A stretch of DNA of 55,301 nucleotides from Actinomycetota bacterium (GTDB lineage: Bacteria > Actinomycetota > Geothermincolia > Geothermincolales > RBG-13-55-18). Location: positions 1 through 55,301 of the forward strand of contig JABLXL010000021.1 of the NCBI GenBank assembly GCA_013178005.1, written 5' to 3'. The translations under genes and the position numbers were made by a program. Below the pieces are notes generated by a model. That model made no database searches and was not told the DNA's origin. It saw only the letters and a program-made list of their open reading frames with translations. This document shows, in pieces, positions 17,621 through 24,155 of this stretch (positions within the stretch are counted from its first letter, which is position 1; each line of letters opens with the position of its first letter).

Positions 17621-18012
17621 TGGAAACTCGCAGGAAGAGCATCATGGTTTTCACCCTGGCGGGGCTAGCCCTCGCGGTGGCTCTGGCGCTCATCATCTCG
17701 CCCTGGGCCTCCTCCTCGCCCGATGGCCTGGAGAAAGTAGCGGAGGACAAGGGCTTCCTGGAAAAGGCGGAGGAAACGGAGCCGGCGTGGGAGAGCGCTC
17801 CCATCCCCGATTACGCCATGCCGGGCCTTACCAAGGAGGCGGTCGACGAGGAGACCGGGGAGGTGGTGGAGGAGCCCACCCGCCTCGCCACGGCGCTCGC
17901 CGGGCTGGTGGGCACGGTGGGCATCTTCCTCATCGCCTGGGGGCTCGCCCTGGTGCTGAAGAGGCGGAGGCCCGCGGAGGCGCCGGTGGAGAGCGGTCCC
18001 GCTATGGAATAA
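17620..18012 (+). CDS. PDGLE-domain (CbiN-like) ECF transporter accessory protein
   Basis: The 130-residue protein has two transmembrane segments (about residues 8-28 and 90-112) flanking an extracytoplasmic loop that contains SSSPDGLEKVAEDKGF, the PDGLE motif. In cobalt/nickel ECF importers this protein replaces or complements CbiN and helps CbiM load metal. The ATG at 17620 overlaps the cbiM stop (TGATG), and GGAGGTGAG precedes it, so the two are coupled. A GTG one codon earlier is also possible. The middle part is acidic. It is followed by cbiQ after 118 nt. Confidence 0.88.
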   Translation: METRRKSIMVFTLAGLALAVALALIISPWASSSPDGLEKVAEDKGFLEKAEETEPAWESAPIPDYAMPGLTKEAVDEETGEVVEEPTRLATALAGLVGTVGIFLIAWGLALVLKRRRPAEAPVESGPAME

Positions 18013-18130
18013 TATTCCAGTGATATATCGAGCGGTCGCCGGGCCCCGCCTGGTGGGCGATAAATAGCGATAGCGGCATCAAGAAGGGCGGCGCCCGCAA
18101 GAGAGCGGCCGCCGCCCCGGGGAACGATGG

Positions 18131-18886
18131 ATGAAGCACGTCTTTCTTGACGAGTACAGCGACCTGCGCAGCCCCGTCCACCAGCTTGACCCTCGCGCCA
18201 AGCTGGTGGGCTTCGCCGCGCTCATCGTCATCTGCGTGTCCACCCCGCCCGACCGCTACGCCGCCTTCGCCGCCTACCTCGGCCTGGAGCTGGCCCTGGT
18301 CCTGGTCTCGCGCCTGCCGTGGAGACACGTGCTCAAGCGCATGCTCGTGGTGCTCCCCTTCATCCTGGTGGTGGCGGCCTTCCTGCCCTTTTTCGGCGAG
18401 GGAGGGGGCAGCTACAACCTGGGGCCGTTGACGCTGTCCGCCCACGGGCTGCTGGTGCTGTGGAACGTGGCCGCCAAGTCCACGATCAGCGTGCTGGCGG
18501 TGATCCTGCTCTCCTCCACCACGCCTTTCCCGGAGCTTCTGAAGGGGATGGAGAAGCTCAAGGTCCCCGTTCTCCTCACCACCATCCTCAGCTTCATGTA
18601 CCGCTACGTCTTCGTGCTCATGGACGAGCTGCAGCGCATGCGGCGCGCCCGCGATTCGCGGGGGTGGAGCGGCAAGTGGTTCTGGCAGTCCAAGGTGATC
18701 GGGCACATGATCGCGGCCCTCTTCCTGCGCTCCTACGAGCGGGGCGAGAGGGTCTACGCGGCCATGCTGGCGAGGGGATACGGCGGGGGCACGCACACCA
18801 TATACCTTTATGAATTCGGCGCCATGGAGGTGGGATTCATGGTGATGCTGGTCCTGTTCCCCCTGGCGGCGAGGTTGATATCATAG
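18131..18886 (+). CDS. cbiQ: ECF transporter transmembrane component CbiQ
   Basis: The 251-residue protein is the T component that couples ATP hydrolysis by CbiO to metal import by CbiM. It opens with the characteristic HQLDPRAKLVGF segment (about residues 17-28), has about five to six hydrophobic segments, and carries two coupling-helix motifs of the ARG type: RRARDSRG near residues 173-180 and AMLARGYGG near 211-219. ATG 18131 is preceded by GGGGAACG, a modest ribosome binding site. The order cbiM, PDGLE, cbiQ, cbiO is standard for this importer class. Confidence 0.94.
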   Translation: MKHVFLDEYSDLRSPVHQLDPRAKLVGFAALIVICVSTPPDRYAAFAAYLGLELALVLVSRLPWRHVLKRMLVVLPFILVVAAFLPFFGEGGGSYNLGPLTLSAHGLLVLWNVAAKSTISVLAVILLSSTTPFPELLKGMEKLKVPVLLTTILSFMYRYVFVLMDELQRMRRARDSRGWSGKWFWQSKVIGHMIAALFLRSYERGERVYAAMLARGYGGGTHTIYLYEFGAMEVGFMVMLVLFPLAARLIS

Positions 18887-19037
18887 GGGACATCGCGAAG
18901 GCGGGCGCCGGCGCGCGATCTTTTCCAGCCCGCGCGGAGCGGGATGGAGGAGATTTCGCCATGGAGGAGCCGGCGCGCGCGGCGCGATCCAGGAAAGCGG
19001 GCAAAGCCCGGATATAGAGAGAGGAGGATAGGGCGGG

Positions 19038-19817
19038 ATGCACCACAGGCCGGCGGTGGAGATAAAGAACCTCCGCTATGCCTATCCAGACGGGACGGTT
19101 GCCCTGCGGGGGGTGGACCTGCTCATCGAGGAGGGCGAGTCTGTGGGCATCGTCGGCCCCAATGGGGCGGGGAAATCGACCCTGCTCCTGCACCTCAACG
19201 GCATCCTCGCCGGGGAAGGGGAGGTGCGTATATTCGGCCTCCCGGTGGAGAAGAAGAACCTGCGGGAGATAAGGCGCAGGGTGGGGCTGGTCTTCCAGGA
19301 TCCCGACGACCAGCTCTTCTCCCCCACCGTTTTCGACGATGTGGCCTTCGGGCCTATCAACATGGGGCTTTCCAGGGAAGAGGTGGTGGTGGCGGTGTCC
19401 CGGGCCCTCGAGGAGGTTGGGATCGGGGGCATGGAGAAACGTTCCGCCTACCACCTGAGCTACGGGCAGAAAAAGCGCGCCGCCATCGCCACCGTGCTCT
19501 CCATGAACCCCGACCTGCTGGTGCTGGACGAGCCCTCCAGCAACCTGGACCCCCGGGCGCGCAACGAGTTTTCCGAGTTGTTGCAGTCCATGCGCATCAC
19601 CAAGATACTGGTGACCCACGACCTTCCCTTCGTCTTCGAGAACTGCGAGCGCGTGCTGGTCATGAGCGGCGGCAGGATCGTGGCCGACGGGGACTCCTTC
19701 GAGGTCCTTTCCAACGAGACGCTGCTCGCGGAGCACGGCCTGGAGCTGCCCTACGGCTTCTACCCCTCTCCGCGCGGAAAGGCCAGCGAGGCGCGGAACC
19801 GCGAGATGGAAAGTTGA
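19038..19817 (+). CDS. cbiO: Cobalt/nickel ECF transporter ATPase CbiO
   Basis: This 259-residue ABC ATPase powers the CbiMQ importer. Walker A is GPNGAGKST (about 41-49) and the Q-loop FQDPDDQLFSPTV is typical of ECF ATPases. The signature motif reads LSYGQKKR instead of LSGGQ. Walker B is LLVLDEPSSNLDP (about 159-171) and the switch His is in VTHDLPF. GAGAGGAGG lies upstream of ATG 19038. The gap of about 150 nt after cbiQ is long for this operon but no terminator is obvious. The last codons and stop are part of a 75-nt tandem repeat that continues to 20052. Confidence 0.94.
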   Translation: MHHRPAVEIKNLRYAYPDGTVALRGVDLLIEEGESVGIVGPNGAGKSTLLLHLNGILAGEGEVRIFGLPVEKKNLREIRRRVGLVFQDPDDQLFSPTVFDDVAFGPINMGLSREEVVVAVSRALEEVGIGGMEKRSAYHLSYGQKKRAAIATVLSMNPDLLVLDEPSSNLDPRARNEFSELLQSMRITKILVTHDLPFVFENCERVLVMSGGRIVADGDSFEVLSNETLLAEHGLELPYGFYPSPRGKASEARNREMES

Positions 19818-20052
19818 ACCGCTCCCGGAAAGAGAAGCTCTTCCGGTAGGGAAGGGGCAATTTCCCCGCGTAACTGCTGCATGGAAGGATGAACCGCCCC
19901 CGTAAGGGTAGGCTCTCTTGTTAGGAAGGGGATAAGCCCCCAGCGCAATCGCGAGATGGTAATTTGAACCATTCCCGGAAAGAGAAACTCTTCCGGTATG
20001 AAGGGTGCAATTCCCCAGCTTAACTGCTGGATGGAAGGATGAACCGCCCCCA
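19801..20052. repeat. 75-nt tandem repeat array starting inside the 3' end of cbiO
   Basis: Three full 75-nt units (19801, 19876, 19951) and a partial fourth (20026-20052) lie head to tail. Units 1 and 3 resemble each other most (both begin GCGAGATGG and contain CCCGGAAAGAGAA and CTCTTCCGGTA). Units 2 and 4 do likewise (GGATGGAAGGATGAACCGCCCC), so a 150-nt doublet was itself duplicated. Units of type 1/3 can form a CCGGAA/TTCCGG hairpin. The first unit contains the cbiO stop codon (19815-19817). The array ends four nt before the stop of the next, leftward gene. Confidence 0.85.
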
Positions 20053-20055
20053 GGG

Positions 20056-20286
20056 TTATGTTTTCTCGTATTCCGAGAGCTTGGCCAGCAACCTCTTTAT
20101 CTCCGCCTTGCAGCGCTTGATCTCCTCGACTTTCTCCTCCACGTCGTCGCTGTTGGGGTTGAACCTGCAGAAGCCGAACTCGAACTCCGCGCCGGTGAGG
20201 TCTTTGAGCCTGGCCGCCAGGTCGTTCAGCTTCTCCTCGTAATAGCGCATCTCCTCGTCGAGGACTTCCAGCATCGGGTCTTCCAC
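20056..20286 (-). CDS. Small coiled-coil protein, function unknown
   Basis: The 76-residue protein is highly charged and almost entirely helical in pattern. Two heptad-like stretches (LDEEMRYYEEKLNDLAARLKDL and the C-terminal VEEIKRCKAEIKRLLAKLSE) flank a short hydrophobic centre, FEFGFCRFNPNS. This suggests an antiparallel helical hairpin or a dimer. The GTG start at 20286 has AAGGAGG five nt upstream; the ATG four codons later lacks one. Longer upstream extensions are Arg/Pro/Gly-rich and look non-coding. It converges with cbiO across the 75-nt repeats. No family recognised. Confidence 0.6.
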   Translation of the reverse strand: MEDPMLEVLDEEMRYYEEKLNDLAARLKDLTGAEFEFGFCRFNPNSDDVEEKVEEIKRCKAEIKRLLAKLSEYEKT

Positions 20287-20735
20287 CGCCGCCTCCTTCA
20301 AACTCGGGGCAACACGCCGGACGCGAGGTTCGGGCCCTTCCTCCGGGCATGGGGCGGACCGCGCGTCCCCGGCCCTTGACGATGGCCGCCCGCTGCAGAA
20401 CGCACGGGCGAGCTTTCTTGGTCCTGCCCCCTTCCTCGAGCCCTTTCCCGGTCCATTCCCGGGACGTCCAAGGCTCCCGGCGCTCACCATAAACATAAGA
20501 CACTTGTCATGGGGGCGTCCAGGAGATCTCTATCCATCGTTCCGTTGTCATGGAGATGCCCAGAAAGACTCCGCCGTTCGTTCCGCCTCATAGCAAGACC
20601 TGGACATCATGGTCTCAGCGAGCTCCGGAAACCGGCGCCTTCCCGGCCATCTTTAAGCTTCTCAGGAGGCGCCAGGGCAAAGCCGCCTTGGTGGGGAATC
20701 CATTCGGGGATTCAACGTCTCCAGCGGGAAACCCT
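20287..20735. other. Intergenic stretch, no gene supported
   Basis: These 449 nt lie between two leftward genes. Open frames are present on both strands but lack ribosome binding sites and recognisable domains. Confidence 0.5.
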
Positions 20736-21821
20736 TCAACGCAGAAGGTGTATGTTGCCCACATGCACGCGCGTGAGGCCGGCGCCGAGGGCGGCCTCGC
20801 GGCACTCCTCGGCCTGGCGCATGGAGGTCGCCGGCAGATCGCGCATGGCATGCTGGGGGTGGAAGGCCAGGAGGGAATAGGGGATGTCCCGGTTCAGCCC
20901 GGCTATGAAGGAGGCGATGCGCCCAACCTCCTCCGCCTCCACGTAGCCGGGGACCATGAGCGTGCTCGCCACCAGGGGCGGGGGCTCAGGGCGCTCGCCA
21001 ACGCGCGAGGCGGCATAGGTAAAATTCTCGAGGGTCATCCGGTTGGATACCCCGCAGAGGGCAAGGTGCAGATTGGGGTCAAAGGCCTTAAGGTCGAATT
21101 TCACGCAGCCCCCGCTGGACAGGCTCATATCCATGGCCCGGCGCAGGAAACCAGGGTGCATGGACCCGTTGGTTTCCCAGCAGATGCGCGGTTTACTCCT
21201 GCCGGAGGTGAGGGCGATCTCCGAGGCGCGCAGGGCGAAGGGCATCTGGGCCGAGGGGTCGCCGCCGAACCAGCATATGCATCCCGTGGCCTCGTCCGCG
21301 GCGGCCGCTATTTCCTCCGGCCTACGGATGGGAGCGAGGCATGCCGTCAGCATTCGGAACTGTGCGTTCTGGCAGAACAGGCAGTCAAAGGTGCACGCCC
21401 CCAGGAAGACCGCGAGGTTGTTCCTGCCCCTGTCCCTACTGCCCGCGCACACCCAGTCCGCGACGCAATTGGTGGGGAGGGGGTCGTGATAGAACTCGAC
21501 CACGGCGCCACGCGACGTTCCCGCCAGGTGCCGGATCCCTCCATCCCTTGCCACGCGCAGCCCACAGTATCCTCTCTCCCCCTCCGCCGGCAGACACGCG
21601 TTGCCGCACATGCGACACGCTCTACCCGTGCCGCCGCGAGGTGGAAAAGGGCTCAGCCCGAAAGCGGCCCTGGCCTTTGCATGGGCGCGCTTCACCAGGT
21701 CCTCCGCCGCGCCGCCGCCGGCCCTTGCGCAGGCGGCGCACAATCCCAGGGCCTTGGCGACCGCCGGGAAGGCAGCGCCACAGATGGAGCAAGCCGTTCC
21801 TTCGCTTCCCACCCTCGCCAT
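20736..21821 (-). CDS. PflA-like radical SAM protein with Cys-rich N-terminus
   Basis: The 361-residue protein has an N-terminal zinc-ribbon-like part (Cys11/Cys14/Cys28/Cys31), then a second Cys group (Cys69, Cys72, Cys76, Cys86: CRMCGNAC and GYCGLR). A radical SAM core follows with C143-x3-C147-x2-C150 (CTFDCLFC). The pattern CGNAC, YCGLR, FLGACTFDCLFCQN and later WETNGS and VKFDLKAFD matches the pyruvate-formate-lyase-activating-enzyme-like family. Members of that family often lack a linked glycyl-radical enzyme. None is visible here. The start ATG at 21821 has only a weak ribosome binding site; GTG at 21812 is an alternative. An orphan terminator lies about 250 nt upstream (22074-22098). 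Substrate unknown. Confidence 0.85.
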   Translation of the reverse strand: MARVGSEGTACSICGAAFPAVAKALGLCAACARAGGGAAEDLVKRAHAKARAAFGLSPFPPRGGTGRACRMCGNACLPAEGERGYCGLRVARDGGIRHLAGTSRGAVVEFYHDPLPTNCVADWVCAGSRDRGRNNLAVFLGACTFDCLFCQNAQFRMLTACLAPIRRPEEIAAAADEATGCICWFGGDPSAQMPFALRASEIALTSGRSKPRICWETNGSMHPGFLRRAMDMSLSSGGCVKFDLKAFDPNLHLALCGVSNRMTLENFTYAASRVGERPEPPPLVASTLMVPGYVEAEEVGRIASFIAGLNRDIPYSLLAFHPQHAMRDLPATSMRQAEECREAALGAGLTRVHVGNIHLLR

Positions 21822-22549
21822 ACGCTCAGAATCCCCCGATCCATCTCATGCCGGGTTACAGGTCCGCCACAAGCCGGGGCGTCTCCGGTTACGTGCACCG
21901 CCGCGTCCTCGGAACCCAGCCGTTTTTCGCGGGGACAGGATTTCCGGTGGACGGAGGCGCCATCCATCGGGAAACATCCCATTCCACGGCGCCCTCCAAG
22001 CCGCGTCACCGCAAGCGCCCCGTCCCGGACCTCACCGTCCTCCATACCATGGGATCCCCACTTCAAGTGTCGCAAAAAACCGCCTCGCTGGCGAGGCGCG
22101 CCTTCGCCCTTGAGGCCAGCTGGCGTCGTGGTTGCCTGGTCGAAACCGTGTAGGGCCACGCCCCTTCTCGCAACCGATGTCGCACGAAGGCTCGCCTTCA
22201 CCATCTCGTATGCGCCGGGAAAGGTGGGAGATCATGCCTTTTCCCATAACCGATATCGCATACCGCATGGGGTTTGTGGGTATCCCGACATTCCTGGACC
22301 CGGGAGGCGCCTGACTAAACGCTACGGCATCCCTTGAAGCCGTGATGATCGAACGCACGGGCACTTTTCGCGGGCCGAGTTCGTGGTGCCAGGTTGTCGG
22401 CCTCAATGCGGAGGTCGAGCGATCAAGGCACCCTGGCCAGCGGGCCTCCGGGTGGAGAGCGATTTCTCGCCACGCGGGAAAGAAGCCTAATATACTGGTT
22501 GGAGGATCGAACGAACAGATGGTTGGGTGGCAGGAATCGGGAGGCTCCC
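21822..22549. other. Long intergenic region with one terminator-like element
   Basis: This 728-nt stretch lies between divergent genes. I find no gene with a credible start. It contains a minus-strand intrinsic terminator (22074-22098), so part of it may be transcribed as a leader of the radical SAM gene or an unannotated RNA. Confidence 0.5.
22074..22098 (-). terminator. Orphan intrinsic terminator
   Basis: On the minus strand CGCCTCGC pairs with GCGAGGCG (8 bp, very tight loop), followed by G and six T residues. No leftward gene is visible upstream of it, and the next leftward gene starts 250 nt downstream at 21821. Confidence 0.65.
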
Positions 22550-23092
22550 ATGGCGGCTTTAGAAGGAGCGGATCGCTTCCCCGATTATGCCGGCAAGGCC
22601 GGGAAGGCGGCCAAGTGGTTCTTCGTCATCGCCCTGGCCGCGGCGGCCGGCACCTTCGGCTTCCTGCAGATCTTCCGAACCCACCCCGCGCAAGGCACGG
22701 TAGGTGAATTCTTCCAGCGCCTTCAGGAAGGGGACCTCGATGCATGTCTGGAGCTCGTCGATCCCCAGGGGCAACTGGGATCCGCCTGGCGAGAGGACGC
22801 CGCGTCCGTCCAGGGCTCCGTGGCCTCTTTCCTCGAGCGGTACCGCCTGGAGTTCCAGGATCTCTCCTTCGCCACGCGTGCGGAGAAAAGCGCCGCGGAG
22901 GTGTCGTTGAAAGGTGGCCGCGTTTACCTCTATGCGCGAGGCGCGGAGGGGCCCCCGGCGTTCGCCTTCGATTTGGAGGGATCGGACCTCGTCTTCTACG
23001 TGGAAAGGAAAGAGGGCAAGTGGATGATCGAGGGGATAAACTACGATGTCCTGGAATTGCTGGACGAAGGCAGGGAGCTGCTTCCCCTCTAG
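22550..23092 (+). CDS. Membrane-anchored protein, NTF2/DUF4878-like
   Basis: The 180-residue protein has one transmembrane segment (about residues 20-40), then an extracytoplasmic alpha+beta domain. VGEFFQRLQEGDLDACLELVDPQG is a typical opening helix of NTF2-like/DUF4878 proteins, and later strands contain VYLYARGAEG, FAFDLEGSDLVFYVE and GKWMIEGINYDV. ATG 22550 has GGGAGG five nt upstream. The 3' part of the gene (22974-23079) is duplicated almost exactly downstream at 23115-23220. It is followed by a lipoprotein gene of similar plan, probably in the same transcript. Confidence 0.65.
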   Translation: MAALEGADRFPDYAGKAGKAAKWFFVIALAAAAGTFGFLQIFRTHPAQGTVGEFFQRLQEGDLDACLELVDPQGQLGSAWREDAASVQGSVASFLERYRLEFQDLSFATRAEKSAAEVSLKGGRVYLYARGAEGPPAFAFDLEGSDLVFYVERKEGKWMIEGINYDVLELLDEGRELLPL

Positions 23093-23220
23093 CGCCAACG
23101 GACGGGTCCGGGCATGGAGGGATCGGACCTCGTCTTCTACGTGGAAAGGAAAGAGGGCAAGTGGATGATCGAGGGGATAAACTACGATGTCCTGGAACTG
23201 CTGAACGAAGGCAGGGAGCT
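22974..23220. repeat. Recent 106-bp duplication of a gene 3' end
   Basis: Positions 22974-23079 and 23115-23220 match with only two differences over 106 bp, at an offset of 141 bp (47 codons). The first copy encodes the C-terminus of the protein at 22550-23092 but not its stop; the second lies after that stop. Confidence 0.95.
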
Positions 23221-23254
23221 ACCGGTTTTCTTTCAGGAAACGTTCTCCCGATGA
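23114..23254 (+). pseudogene. Open remnant derived from the duplicated 3' end
   Basis: The second copy of the 106-bp duplication begins at an ATG (23114) and stays open for 46 codons (SDLVFYVERKEGKWMIEGIN..., ending ETFSR). The phase is the same as in the parent gene. It has no ribosome binding site of its own and lacks the membrane anchor, so I read it as a by-product of the duplication and not as a functional gene. Confidence 0.55.
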
Positions 23255-23270
23255 CTGGACGAGGAAGGGG

Positions 23271-23732
23271 ATGATGCAGGAGATGTTTCGGATATCTTGC
23301 CGGGGAAAAACCGCGTCACTCGGCGCCCGGATCTTCCCGTCGCTGATCCTGGCGGCGACGCTTGCGACGCTGGTGGCGCAGGTCGCGGGTTGCTCGTCGT
23401 CCACCCCGGATAAAGTGGTGCTGGAATTCATCGGCGCGCGGGCGGCGGGAAATGAAAGGCGCGCGGCGGAACTCACCGTGGAGGGGGACCTGGGAGACTA
23501 CCCCGGGGGCGAGCCATACCTGGGCGGTTCAGGCATTTCCTACCAGGTGAGCGGGATAGAGGTGGAAGGGGACCTGGCGAGGGTGACGGTGCTCTTCCAG
23601 TGGGACGACCAGGAGGTGGAGGTGCCCTACGTGGCGCTTCGCAAGGGCTCCAGGTGGAAGGTATCCCTGGAGGAAACGGGAAGGCTCTGGCTCCCCGACA
23701 ACGAGATCGAGGGGCCGTCGCGCGAAGGCTGA
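23271..23732 (+). CDS. Small predicted lipoprotein
   Basis: The 153-residue product has a hydrophobic segment (about residues 21-39) and lipobox VAGC with Cys41. The mature part, PDKVVLEFIGARAAGNERRAAELTVEGD, then ISYQVSGIEVEGDLARVTVLFQWDDQEVEVPYVALRKGSRWKV, follows the DUF4878/NTF2-like plan: a helix, then antiparallel strands ending in a W-K-V strand. ATG 23271 is preceded by GGAAGGGG. It resembles its upstream neighbour (22550-23092) in architecture, so the two may be distant paralogues working at the membrane surface. No function assigned. Confidence 0.7.
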   Translation: MMQEMFRISCRGKTASLGARIFPSLILAATLATLVAQVAGCSSSTPDKVVLEFIGARAAGNERRAAELTVEGDLGDYPGGEPYLGGSGISYQVSGIEVEGDLARVTVLFQWDDQEVEVPYVALRKGSRWKVSLEETGRLWLPDNEIEGPSREG

Positions 23733-24155
23733 GGCGTCCGAACCTGGCGGTTGACCCTTCCGCGTGCCGCGGCAACCCCGAGCGGCGCGCGCTTTACGGG
23801 CGCGCCCACCCGCCTCGCTCGCCTTTAGATCCATGCACCGGCATTCAAGCCAAAGCTCACCCGCCCGCGCCAAACCCCTTGCCGCCATGCGTCCGGTCAA
23901 CCAGGCAACAGGGGGTAGGGTGCATTCCCTCCCCGCCAACGCGTCAAGTCCCTTGCCGCCATGCGTCCGTTCAACGGCCGTCTCTTCCCCACATCCACCA
24001 TCGAAGTTCGCGTCAGTGTCATATAGTGACCTGCATGTTAGAAATATGGCCCCATTGCTTGCAACAACCACCCTTAAAACGTCAACGATATCTTTGAGAT
24101 GCAATAACTCGCGCGCCGGCCGCGGGGCGGGCGTCTTTCTCACCGCATATGGTGC
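23733..24155. other. Intergenic stretch between convergent lipoprotein and lon genes
   Basis: No gene is supported in these 423 nt. The phrase CTTGCCGCCATGCGTCCG occurs twice (near 23878 and 23952) about 74 bp apart, another small diverged repeat. The part next to lon is AT-richer. Confidence 0.5.

Noticed and set aside
19760-20503. Leftward protein with repeated GAVHPSMQQL-type phrases
   Set aside because: The repetition comes from the 75-nt DNA repeats, which stay open because 75 is a multiple of three; a better-supported small gene lies at 20056-20286.
23733-24150. Small genes between the lipoprotein and lon
   Set aside because: Frames on the plus strand are Pro/Arg/His-rich without ribosome binding sites and include a small direct repeat.
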